NCBI GenBank assembly: GCA_022843505.1
Contig: JALHNN010000004.1
Coordinates: 1-20,924 of the forward strand
Length of the DNA stretch: 20,924 bases
Direction of reading: 5' to 3'
From: Sulfuritalea sp.
GTDB taxonomy: Bacteria; Pseudomonadota; Gammaproteobacteria; Burkholderiales; Rhodocyclaceae
Part shown: in pieces, positions 1 to 7,397 of the stretch
How positions within the stretch are numbered: position 1 is the stretch's first letter
How the letters are laid out: each line of letters opens with the position of its first letter
Position numbers and translations under genes: made by a program
Notes under the pieces: model-generated
The model's input: only the letters and a program-made list of their open reading frames with translations
The model's database searches: none
Told to the model about the DNA's origin: nothing

Positions 1-1217
1 CATGGGGCACCTACCTCACCTGCGAGGAGAATTTCAACGGCTATTTCAGGGCTCCGAAGGACGCCAGTGCGGAACAGAAGCGCTACGGGATCTCCGCCAG
101 GACAGCCGGCTACCGCTGGCACGAACACGACACGCGCTTTGATGCCGAGCAGCACCCCAATGAAGCCAACCGCTTCGGCTGGGTGGTTGAGATCGATCCC
201 ATGCAACCGGGGAAGATGCCGGTCAAGCGCACCGCGCTGGGACGCTTCAAGCATGAAGGCGCCTTCGTCACTCTGGCGCGCGATGGCCGCGTCGTCGTCT
301 ACATGGGCGACGACGAGCGCTTCGAGTACATCTACAAGTTCGTTTCCTCGCGCCCCTATGTCAAGGGTCAGGGCACGGCCGACCTCCTCGACGAAGGCAC
401 GCTTCATGTCGCCCGCTTCGACGAAGACGGCCGCGGACGCTGGCTGGCACTGACATACGGCCAGTCCGGCTTGAATGCGGCCAACGGCTTCGCCGACCAG
501 GCCGACGTGCTGATCAAGGCGCGACAGGCGGCGGACGTCCTCAAGGCAACCCGCATGGACAGGCCGGAATGGATTGCTGTCCATCCGCAGACCGGAGAGG
601 TGTACTGCGCCCTGACCAACAACGCCAAGCGAGGCAGCAGCGAGGTTCCGGGACTCAATGCCGCCAATCCCCGCGCCTCGAACCTGTTCGGGCACATCCT
701 GCGCTGGCGCGAGAGCGGCGGTGACGCCGCGGCCACCACCCTCTCCTGGGATGTCTTCATCGAATGCGGCGATCCGGCCCTGGCGGCGGACAACCTCAAG
801 GGCAACATCAGGGGCGACCTGTTCGCCAGCCCGGACGGACTCTGGTTCGATCGTGGCGGCCGCCTCTGGATCCAGACCGATGTATCGACCTCGGCGCTGG
901 GCGACCGCAATCACGCCGGGTTCGGCAATAACCAGATGCTGGTCGCCGACCCGGTAAGCGGCCTGACGCGGCGCTTCCTCACCGGTCCGCGCGGCTGCGA
1001 GGTCACGGGAATCACCGCAACCCCTGACGGGCAAACCCTGTTCATCAATATCCAGCACCCCGGGGAGTCCGCATCCGAACGGGCCGATCCCGGGCAACCG
1101 ACGGCGATCAGCGCCTGGCCGGGAAACCAGTTCCCCGAACTCGGCGGAGGGCGTCCGCGCTCCGCGACCGTGGCCATACGCCGCGTTGGCGGCGGCGTGG
1201 TCGGGGCGCCCGCATAG
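1..1217 (+). CDS. phoX: PhoX-family alkaline phosphatase, 3' part (DUF839)
   Basis: The frame is open from the left edge (codons in phase with position 3) to a TAG at 1215-1217, giving 404 visible residues; the N-terminus, including any Tat signal, lies outside the window. PhoX enzymes are secreted, Ca/Fe-dependent phosphatases that release phosphate from phosphomonoesters. The visible part begins with WGTYLTCEENFNGYF, the family's hallmark stretch whose TCEE segment includes the metal-liganding cysteine and acidic residues in characterised PhoX. It ends with the equally typical TGITATPDGQTLFINIQHPG near residue 350. The C-terminus (GGGVVGAPA) looks natural. The next gene starts 5 nt after the stop on the same strand, so the two are probably co-transcribed. 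Family assignment is firm; substrate and regulation are inferred from the family, and whether the full-length gene is intact cannot be told. Confidence 0.9.
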   Translation, partial: WGTYLTCEENFNGYFRAPKDASAEQKRYGISARTAGYRWHEHDTRFDAEQHPNEANRFGWVVEIDPMQPGKMPVKRTALGRFKHEGAFVTLARDGRVVVYMGDDERFEYIYKFVSSRPYVKGQGTADLLDEGTLHVARFDEDGRGRWLALTYGQSGLNAANGFADQADVLIKARQAADVLKATRMDRPEWIAVHPQTGEVYCALTNNAKRGSSEVPGLNAANPRASNLFGHILRWRESGGDAAATTLSWDVFIECGDPALAADNLKGNIRGDLFASPDGLWFDRGGRLWIQTDVSTSALGDRNHAGFGNNQMLVADPVSGLTRRFLTGPRGCEVTGITATPDGQTLFINIQHPGESASERADPGQPTAISAWPGNQFPELGGGRPRSATVAIRRVGGGVVGAPA

Positions 1218-1222
1218 GGTCG

Positions 1223-3088
1223 ATGGACGCCTCCGCCCTGCTCCGCGACCGCCCCGAAACCACCGAGGGTGGCGCTCCGTCATTGCAGCGCCTGATCGCG
1301 GACCGCGGATTGCATGCGGTCTTTCAACCCATTTTCGACCTCGCCCAAGGCCGCCATTTCGCCTGCGAGGCCCTGATCCGGGGCCCGGAATCGTCCGCAC
1401 TGCATCTGCCGGCCGAACTCTTTGCCGCCGCCGCCACCGCGCAGCTGACCCAGGAACTGGAATGGCTTGCGGTGGAGACGGCGATCACCCAGTTTGCCGC
1501 GCAAAGACCTTCAGTCCGCCTGTTCCTCAACATGAGCATCGGTTGCCTGCATGCCAGCCGCCAGCGCTTCAGCGAAGTCCGCCGCGACCTCCTGCGCCTA
1601 GGCGTGTCTCCCTCGCGCATCGTGATCGAGATCACGGAGAACGAGTCCGTCACCGACTACAGCGATCTGCAGGATCTGTTGCAGGAGGTGCGTCGCATGG
1701 GTATCCAGATCGCCATGGACGACATGGGCGAGGGCTTCTCCAACCTTCGCATGTGGTCCGACGTGCGGCCCGAGTTCGTCAAGATCGATCGCCACTTCAT
1801 ACATGACATCGATTCCGATGCACTCAAGCTGCATTTCGTTCGCGCCATGCATGAGATCGCCGACGTCTGCGGCAGCGCGCTGATCGCCGAAGGCGTGGAA
1901 ACCCCGGCGCAGCTTTCCGTGCTGCGCCGCCTTGGGATCAACTTCTTCCAGGGCTTCGGGATTGCCCGGCCGCATCGCGATATCGCCGTGGCGAACGGCT
2001 GCGTGCCGGCAATCGCGGCCGACCAGGGAATCCTCGTTTTGCCGCCACCCCATCGGCGCGCCCACTCGCCGGCGATTGCCCAGCTCGCCCATGAGCTGGA
2101 GGCAGTAGGCCCGGAAACCGACAACGACACGGTCTATCGGATGTTCGAGGCCAATCCGACGCTGGGCATCGTGCCGGTAGTCGCCGACGACCGGCCGCTG
2201 GGCATCATTACCCGCAACTCCCTGATCGATCGCTTTGCCCGCCCCTTCCGTCGCGAGCTCTACGGCCGACGGCCCTGCACCATGGTGATGGACCCACCGC
2301 AGATGTTCGAAGATGCGCAGAGCGTCCAGGAAGTGGCGCGAATCATCGGCAGCCTGCGCGGCACCCAGATCGGCGACAGCTTCGTGATTACCCGCAAGGG
2401 CCGCTATTGCGGCGTCGGCTACCTGCGCGAGCTGATGGCGATCATCACCGATCTGCAGATTCGCGCCGCGCGGTACGCCAACCCCTTGACCCAGTTGCCG
2501 GGGAACGTACCGATCAACGAGCACCTCGAGGAGCTGCTGGGTTCCAATCGCGGATTTGTCGCAGCCTATTGCGACCTTGACAACTTCAAGGCCTACAACG
2601 ACATCTACGGCTACCTTCCCGGCGACCAGATGATCCAGCAGATCGGGCGGCTGCTCGCCGAAGCCGCGGCCGACCTAGACGACTTTGTCGGCCATATCGG
2701 TGGCGATGACTTCATCGTCCTGATGCAAAGCGTCGATTGGGAAGCGCGACTCAGGCAGGTCATCCGCCTTTTCGATGCCGGCCTCGGCCAGCATCTCACC
2801 GCGGCACACCTGCTTGCCGGGGGCTATCACGGCGAGGATCGCCGCGGTAACGCCGTGTTCCACAGACTTCCCGCACTTTCCATAGGCTGCGTCCGCGTCG
2901 CGCCCGGCAGCGAACTCAGCCATCATGACGTGTCGGCTGCCCTGGTCGAAGCGAAGAAGGCGGCGAAACGCACACCGGGCAGTACGCTATTCGTCGAACG
3001 CCGGAACACCCAGCCGCGAAGGCCGGTTCCCGGGACAATGGACGCTGCGGTCGCCGTACCGCCAGCGCCGACTCCCTACCTGAACTGA
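1223..3088 (+). CDS. EAL-CBS-GGDEF bifunctional cyclic-di-GMP enzyme
   Basis: A 621-residue soluble protein with no membrane segment or signal peptide. Residues ~25-255 form an EAL phosphodiesterase domain with its expected catalytic set: E49 in CEALIRG, N103 in LNMS, E136, D166-D167 in AMDDMG, K187 in VKIDR, E223 in IAEGVET and Q243. Residues ~275-410 match a tandem CBS pair (GIVPVVADDRPLGIITRNSL, then GDSFVITRKGRYCGVGYL), a likely nucleotide-sensing module. Residues ~415-585 are a GGDEF cyclase domain with DLDNFKAYND and a GGDDF active-site loop at 493-497. The inhibitory RxxD site is absent: residues 484-487 are DLDD. Both activities therefore look possible and CBS ligand binding may choose between them. 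The start is the ATG 5 nt after phoX; only a weak AGGG precedes it, so translation may be coupled to phoX. The C-terminal ~35 residues are Pro/Ala-rich and probably disordered. Confidence 0.9.
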   Translation: MDASALLRDRPETTEGGAPSLQRLIADRGLHAVFQPIFDLAQGRHFACEALIRGPESSALHLPAELFAAAATAQLTQELEWLAVETAITQFAAQRPSVRLFLNMSIGCLHASRQRFSEVRRDLLRLGVSPSRIVIEITENESVTDYSDLQDLLQEVRRMGIQIAMDDMGEGFSNLRMWSDVRPEFVKIDRHFIHDIDSDALKLHFVRAMHEIADVCGSALIAEGVETPAQLSVLRRLGINFFQGFGIARPHRDIAVANGCVPAIAADQGILVLPPPHRRAHSPAIAQLAHELEAVGPETDNDTVYRMFEANPTLGIVPVVADDRPLGIITRNSLIDRFARPFRRELYGRRPCTMVMDPPQMFEDAQSVQEVARIIGSLRGTQIGDSFVITRKGRYCGVGYLRELMAIITDLQIRAARYANPLTQLPGNVPINEHLEELLGSNRGFVAAYCDLDNFKAYNDIYGYLPGDQMIQQIGRLLAEAAADLDDFVGHIGGDDFIVLMQSVDWEARLRQVIRLFDAGLGQHLTAAHLLAGGYHGEDRRGNAVFHRLPALSIGCVRVAPGSELSHHDVSAALVEAKKAAKRTPGSTLFVERRNTQPRRPVPGTMDAAVAVPPAPTPYLN

Positions 3089-3131
3089 CCCGCGGGTCCG
3101 CGGCGCCGGCCTCGGTTGCCGCCGCTTCCGC

Positions 3132-4499
3132 CTAGCTGCGCCGCCGCGACCCGATGCGCGCCTCATAGAGCTTTCTTGCCTGGCGCTGCTCCATCAGGCG
3201 CAAGCCAGCGTAGACCAGGGCCCCGAGGCTCAGGATGCCCAGGACGAAGCCGCCGTAGGCCCATGGCCAGGGGATGCCCCGGGTCATCATCGAAAACTCC
3301 GACATGCCGCCGATTCCGGCGACGATGTTGATCGGTGTGAACACCACGCCGATCGCCGTCAGCTTGGAAACCCGCTTGTTCTGGTTGATGTTGATGAAGC
3401 CGATGGTCGAATCCATCAGGAAGTTGATCTTGCCGAACAGGAAGGAGGTATGGACGTCCAGCGATTCGATGTCGCGCAGGATCTGCCTGGCGTCCTCCTG
3501 CTGGGCCGATGAAAGCAGCCTGCCGCGCAGCAGGAAGGAAAGCGCCCGGCGCGTATCGAGCACGTTGCGGCGGATGCGGCCGTTGAGGTCTTCGCCGTGG
3601 GCGATATCCGAGAGAATTCGTGCGGCCTCGTCGTCGCCTACCCGCGGATCGAGTACCTGGCGGCCCAGGGCTTCGAAATCGGAATAGACGTTCTCCAGGG
3701 AATCCGCCGAGTATTCGACATCCGCGGCGTACAGCCCCAGCAGCACCTCCGCGCCCTCGGCGACATAGCCGACCTGGGTACGGGCGCGCAGGCATTGCAG
3801 GCGGAAGACCGGGAGTTCCTCCTTGCGGATCGAGAACAGGATGCCGCGATGCATGATGAATGCGACGGCGACGTTGCGCGAGGAATCGTCGGCATCGAGG
3901 AGGAAATCCGAGTGCAGGTGTGCGTCGCCGTTGTCGTCGATGAAGAACCGCGCGCTGGTCTCGATGTCGGTCAGGTTGTCGGGATCGGGCAGGCTGACGC
4001 CGAAATGTGCGCCGACCCAGGAACGCAAGCCCGCGGTCGGCGCGACCAGATCGACCCAGATCGGTTGCAGCCGGTCGAAGTCTGCCCGCGTATCGACCGG
4101 AACCTGGACCAGGCGGCCTTCCTTCAGCTCGAAGGCATTGAGCATGTTGCGCACCGACGGCGGCGGCCGCGCGCTCAAAAGCTCCTCGCGCAGGCTGTCA
4201 GGCAGCAGTTCCAGCACGAGGTCGCAGGATCGCTCATCGACCTGCCGCCAGGCCATGATGCGGTCCTCGCCGGCAAGCGCTTGGATCAGGCGACCCGTCT
4301 CCGCCACGGAAAGGCGGCGCAACACGTTCTGCAGTTCGACCAGGTGCTGCCGCTGCACCAGGCCTTCGACGAGGTCGTGCCGCGCCATCCGCTGATGGTG
4401 CACCAGGCCGGAGACACGGCGCTGGCGCGCCAGCAGGCGCAGCACGTCGCCAAGCTGCTTCTCGAATCGCTCGTCGGCCCCGGGAAGCGCGTTATCCAT
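3132..4499 (-). CDS. CorA-type divalent cation channel with MgtE_N-like N-terminal domain
   Basis: A 455-residue protein with start ATG at 4499, 10 nt after the stop of the phosphatase gene upstream. The frame stays open to 4601, but that extension lies inside the neighbour. Residues ~35-110 are a run of short amphipathic helices (LVEGLVQRQHLVELQNVL, then DLVLELLPDSLREELL) resembling the MgtE_N magnesium-sensing domain. Residues ~125-455 follow the CorA/ZntB plan: an alpha/beta cytoplasmic domain, a long stalk helix ending near 376, TM1 ~376-397, a periplasmic loop, TM2 ~413-435 and a basic tail. The signature after TM1 is GGMSEFSMM (GMS at 398-400), not the GMN of classical CorA or the GxN of ZntB. 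At 455 residues it is longer than ordinary CorA (~320), which fits the extra domain. Cation transport is inferred from the fold; the selectivity is uncertain. Confidence 0.82.
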   Translation of the reverse strand: MDNALPGADERFEKQLGDVLRLLARQRRVSGLVHHQRMARHDLVEGLVQRQHLVELQNVLRRLSVAETGRLIQALAGEDRIMAWRQVDERSCDLVLELLPDSLREELLSARPPPSVRNMLNAFELKEGRLVQVPVDTRADFDRLQPIWVDLVAPTAGLRSWVGAHFGVSLPDPDNLTDIETSARFFIDDNGDAHLHSDFLLDADDSSRNVAVAFIMHRGILFSIRKEELPVFRLQCLRARTQVGYVAEGAEVLLGLYAADVEYSADSLENVYSDFEALGRQVLDPRVGDDEAARILSDIAHGEDLNGRIRRNVLDTRRALSFLLRGRLLSSAQQEDARQILRDIESLDVHTSFLFGKINFLMDSTIGFININQNKRVSKLTAIGVVFTPINIVAGIGGMSEFSMMTRGIPWPWAYGGFVLGILSLGALVYAGLRLMEQRQARKLYEARIGSRRRS

Positions 4500-4509
4500 G
4501 CGTCCGAGC

Positions 4510-6279
4510 CTAGGCCACGCCGCGGTGCCCGATCGCGAGCAAGGTGATGTCATCCGCCTGGTGGTAGCCGGCAGCGAAGCGGTCGACACCCTGTACGACA
4601 TCCGCTATCAGGTCGGCCGCCGATCCTGCGCGATTGCCCACCAGGGCCACCAGCGCCTCCTCGCCGAACTGGCTTCCATCGCGGGATTCCGCTTCGGTCA
4701 CACCGTCCGTATAGAGCAGCATCAGGCTGTCGGGTGGAAAGGCAACCTGGCCGGAGCGATAGACGAGGCCCGGCACCATGCCGGCAACGGGGTTGCGCGG
4801 TACTTCGACGAAGCTCGTTGCCGCGCCGGGCAGTGCCAGGATTGGCGGGTTGTGACCGGCATTGACATAGCGCAGTTCGCCGGCTTCCAGATCGACGACC
4901 GCGATGAACAGCGAGACGAACAACTGCTCGCTGTTCATCCGGCACAGCTGATCATTGCCTTCCGCGGTAAGCTCGGCCATGTAGGCCGAAGCATCATCGC
5001 GCCCGCGCAAGGACAGGCTTCTCAGCAGGGCGAGGGTCTGCGCCATGAACAGGGCGGCCGGCATGCCCTTGTTGCATACGTCACCGATGGCGACCAGGTA
5101 GCGATCGGGCCCCAAACGCAGAGCATCATAGAAATCGCCGCCGACCTGTCGTGCCGCACGCATGAAACCGAAGCAGTCGAGCCGGGGCTCCTCCGCGAAC
5201 AAAGGGTTGGCCGGCAGCATGCTCGACTGGATGCGGCGGGCAAAATCGAGTTCCCGCTGCAATGCCTTGAGTTCCATTTCCATTTGCACGCGTTCGCTGA
5301 TGCGCCGGTTGCTGCGGCGCATGCGCTCGGCAAGTATCGCGATCAGGTTGCGCCCGACCCGGGGAATCGTCAGCAAGCGCTCGAGAAAGGTGCCGGCATC
5401 GATCTCCAGCAGGCGGCTATGCGTTGCCGCGACCACCCAGGCCGATGACAATTTGCCGTCCGCCACCGAAATCTCCCCGGCGCATTCGCCGCAGGCGATC
5501 TCGAGAAAGTCTTCTGAATCCGGTCCGTCGAAATGCACCCGCAGACCGCCCTCGATCACGACCCAGACTTGATTGCTCTGCTGCCCGGCGGCCAGCACCA
5601 GCTCGCCGGGGGCGTAGCCGACGACGCGGCAGCCGGCGACGATCAACTCAAGCTGGTCATACGGGACATCGCGGAAGAGGTCGGTGCGCGAGATGAAGCC
5701 GAGCGCGCGACGATCGATTCCGGACCGTTGATCCGTCTCGACCACCACGTTGCCAGCGCGAACCAGCGGAAAGCCATCCACCGCGTGCTGGCGGCGATCG
5801 ATGTCACGGGAACGCGGCAAGGCCCTGCCGAAGATCACGCAGATCCGGTTGGTTTCGCCATCGCGTTCATAGCGGCAATCATCGGCAAACTCCCTGACCA
5901 GGTGAATCCCGTAGCCGCCAATCCGCGCGTCGTCGAGCGATACGGGCGCGCTGGGAACGGCCCGGGAAATCGGATCGAATGCGGGTCCAGTGTCCTCCAG
6001 CAGAAGATTTACGGCTCCGTCGGCGATATCCAGCTCAAGCCGGATTTCGCCATTCGCTCCGTGGTAGGCGTAATCGACGATGTTGGCCACGAGTTCGACG
6101 GCGCACAGGTCGAGGCCGTCAGTCCAGTCGGAGGACAAACAATGTTCCTGCGCCAGCGTCCGCACCCAGACGCTGGCCTCGCCCGGAGCGGCCTTGCCGC
6201 TCTCGAGAACCAGATGGTGCCGCTGGACCGCTGCCGGATCAGGCTCCGACAAACGATGCCCGCGCGGAATCGACGTCAT
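4510..6279 (-). CDS. HATPase-cNMP-PP2C (SpoIIE) partner-switching kinase/phosphatase fusion
   Basis: A 589-residue soluble protein with three signalling domains. Residues ~20-155 are an RsbW/SpoIIAB-like HATPase serine kinase with an intact N-box (E62 and N66 in ELVANIVDYAYHG), a DTGPAFDP G1 box and a GGYGIHLV G2 box. Residues ~195-310 are a cyclic-nucleotide-binding fold; its phosphate-binding cassette keeps GE (268-269) but has Ser278 where the cAMP-contacting Arg of CRP lies. A coiled linker ~315-352 leads to a PP2C/SpoIIE phosphatase (~365-585) with metal-binding GGDFYD, IGDVCNKG, YTDGVTEA and ADDITLLAI. Kinase and phosphatase on one chain would set the phosphorylation state of a STAS protein, and a STAS gene lies just upstream with a 41-nt overlap. 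The start is the ATG at 6279: no strong SD precedes it, and no good in-frame start exists before the kinase domain begins. Confidence 0.9.
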   Translation of the reverse strand: MTSIPRGHRLSEPDPAAVQRHHLVLESGKAAPGEASVWVRTLAQEHCLSSDWTDGLDLCAVELVANIVDYAYHGANGEIRLELDIADGAVNLLLEDTGPAFDPISRAVPSAPVSLDDARIGGYGIHLVREFADDCRYERDGETNRICVIFGRALPRSRDIDRRQHAVDGFPLVRAGNVVVETDQRSGIDRRALGFISRTDLFRDVPYDQLELIVAGCRVVGYAPGELVLAAGQQSNQVWVVIEGGLRVHFDGPDSEDFLEIACGECAGEISVADGKLSSAWVVAATHSRLLEIDAGTFLERLLTIPRVGRNLIAILAERMRRSNRRISERVQMEMELKALQRELDFARRIQSSMLPANPLFAEEPRLDCFGFMRAARQVGGDFYDALRLGPDRYLVAIGDVCNKGMPAALFMAQTLALLRSLSLRGRDDASAYMAELTAEGNDQLCRMNSEQLFVSLFIAVVDLEAGELRYVNAGHNPPILALPGAATSFVEVPRNPVAGMVPGLVYRSGQVAFPPDSLMLLYTDGVTEAESRDGSQFGEEALVALVGNRAGSAADLIADVVQGVDRFAAGYHQADDITLLAIGHRGVA

Positions 6280-6583
6280 CGAACATCGGTATCAATTGAT
6301 CGATCCCGGCGGTCACAAGTACTTTTTTGACCAGCGGCTGTGCCGCGGCCAGGACGAGCTTGCCACCACGTCCGTGCTGCCCGCGCGCCGAGGTCATCAG
6401 CATGCGTATGCCAATCGAGGCAAGAAAGCTGACCGCCGACAGATCGACGATGACATTGGCGGCACTGGTCGTCGTCAGGAATGCGAAGCGATCCTCCACG
6501 GAACGCGCGCCGTCTATGTCCAGGCGCCCGTCGAGGCTGATCTTGATGAGATGTTCTGCCAGGCTGGTCGATTCGACTTTCAT
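6239..6583 (-). CDS. STAS-domain anti-sigma factor antagonist
   Basis: A 114-residue single-domain STAS protein of the SpoIIAA/RsbV kind. The core strand-helix junction reads VDLSAVSFLASIGIRML, with Ser56 in ASIG at the position phosphorylated in SpoIIAA-type antagonists. The length is normal for the family. A GAGGT Shine-Dalgarno lies about 6 nt before the ATG at 6583. It is the first gene of a minus-strand unit; its 3' end overlaps the start of the HATPase-cNMP-PP2C gene by 41 nt, which strongly suggests the two proteins are partners: the HATPase domain phosphorylates Ser56 and the PP2C domain reverses it. What the unphosphorylated STAS protein binds is not evident. No sigma factor or separate anti-sigma factor is encoded in the window, so the output may be another protein, such as a diguanylate cyclase or the downstream channel. 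Confidence 0.9.
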   Translation of the reverse strand: MKVESTSLAEHLIKISLDGRLDIDGARSVEDRFAFLTTTSAANVIVDLSAVSFLASIGIRMLMTSARGQHGRGGKLVLAAAQPLVKKVLVTAGIDQLIPMFDDVDSARASFVGA

Positions 6584-6628
6584 TGCTACCTCGGAAGGGA
6601 TGTGACCACGGAGTGCGGACGACGGCCG

Positions 6629-6673
6629 ATTCTAGCGAGCCCGCGACGAACAAATGTTACGGAGAGATGACAG
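6629..6673 (-). promoter_or_regulatory. candidate Pho box and -10 element upstream of the STAS gene
   Basis: Read on the minus strand, 6673-6656 is CTGTCATCTCTCCGTAAC. The first half-site matches the enterobacterial PhoB half-site CTGTCAT exactly, and the second matches 5 of 7 after the canonical 4-nt spacer. A TAGAAT -10-like hexamer lies at 6634-6629. It starts 21 bp past the box and not the usual 10-11, so the geometry is one 11-bp unit off. No convincing -35 is seen. The 6-bp inverted repeat GTTACG/CGTAAC (6656-6661, 6683-6688) overlaps this region. Tentative. Confidence 0.25.
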
Positions 6674-6746
6674 TTCCGCCATCGTAACGCGGCAGCTGCC
6701 GCGATCGAGCCCTCATCGCCCGTCGGCCCCCGGCGGGCACCCGCCA

Positions 6747-6780
6747 TCGTCATCGTCCCGTCACAAGCGCGGAGTAGATT
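6747..6780 (+). promoter_or_regulatory. candidate Pho-box promoter for sixA
   Basis: The half-sites TCGTCAT (6747-6753) and CCGTCAC (6758-6764) are spaced with the 11-bp period of a PhoB box, matching the consensus half-site at 5/7 and 6/7. Exactly 10 bp later comes TAGATT (6775-6780) as a -10, the same geometry as in E. coli phoA. The predicted transcription start near 6787 lies just before the AGGAGG ribosome site at 6798-6803. The AT-rich spacer of classical boxes is absent, so this needs binding data. Confidence 0.3.
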
Positions 6781-6808
6781 TCCTGCCTCGACAAAACAGG
6801 AGGACGAC

Positions 6809-7261
6809 GTGGATTTGATACTTTGGCGCCATGCCGAAGCCAAGGATCAGGAAGGGCCGGTGCCCGACGCCGAAAGGGAACTCACCTCGCGCGGCAAGCG
6901 TCAGGCCGAGAAAGTCGCCGAATGGCTGCGCGAACAACCCCTGCGTGATGTCACCGTGCTGTCAAGCCCCGCCCGGCGCGCGCAACAGACAGCCCAGGCG
7001 CTGGGTCTGCCGGTGAAGACCAAGACCCAGCTCGGCGTCGGCGCCAGCACCGCCGACCTGCTGGGTGCCGTCGGCTGGCCGGATCACGCGGGCGCTGTGA
7101 TCGTCGTCAGCCACCAGCCGGTGCTGGGAAGACTGGCATCGCTGCTGCTGGCGGGTTCCGAAGCCGACTGGACGATAAAAAAGGGCGGCATCTGGTGGTT
7201 CACCAACCGCGTTCGCCAGGACGAAACGCAGACCGTGCTGCGCGCGGTGCACTGCCCCTGA
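6809..7261 (+). CDS. sixA: SixA-type phosphohistidine phosphatase
   Basis: A 150-residue member of the histidine phosphatase (phosphoglycerate-mutase-like) superfamily, short as expected for SixA. The catalytic RHAEA motif, with the nucleophilic histidine at residue 8, sits at the very N-terminus, SSPARRAQQTA around residues 52-62 provides the phosphate-binding arginine, and VSHQPVLG (~100) carries the second active-site histidine. SixA removes phosphate from His residues of phosphorelay or PTS-type (Npr) proteins. The start is the GTG at 6809, supported by a perfect AGGAGG at 6798-6803 with a 5-nt spacer; starting elsewhere would cut RHAEA. It is divergent from the STAS operon and is followed by a 136-bp gap before the arginase gene. 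No histidine kinase or ppx/ppk gene is visible nearby, so its partner is unknown. Confidence 0.87.
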   Translation: MDLILWRHAEAKDQEGPVPDAERELTSRGKRQAEKVAEWLREQPLRDVTVLSSPARRAQQTAQALGLPVKTKTQLGVGASTADLLGAVGWPDHAGAVIVVSHQPVLGRLASLLLAGSEADWTIKKGGIWWFTNRVRQDETQTVLRAVHCP

Positions 7262-7308
7262 TTCCGCCCGGCACACGGTGCCGACCCGACCTTTTGCGCA
7301 GGTTCAGC

Positions 7309-7348
7309 GGAAGTTGCGATAGCCGGCCGACCGCAGGCGACAACTTCC
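7309..7348. repeat. inverted repeat between sixA and the arginase gene
   Basis: GGAAGTTG (7309-7316) and CAACTTCC (7341-7348) form a perfect 8-bp inverted repeat around a 24-nt GC-rich loop; allowing one bulged A the stem extends by CG/CG. No T-run follows on either strand, so it does not look like a classic terminator. It could be an operator or an mRNA hairpin in the sixA-arginase spacer. Confidence 0.4.
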
Positions 7349-7397
7349 GTGTCGGCTGCGCCGGGCTGTCGCCATCATCGAGGAAGCCTTGCGTGGC

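Noticed and set aside
3089..3131. CCGCGG-GT-CCGCGG repeat between the convergent EAL-CBS-GGDEF and channel genes
   Set aside because: It is short and GC-only with no following T-run. A hairpin is possible, but a terminator call is not supported.
4500..4601. N-terminal extension of the CorA-like protein by 34 residues
   Set aside because: The extension lies within the end of the phosphatase gene, is Ser/Thr/Arg-rich and non-family-like. The ATG at 4499 fits operon spacing better.
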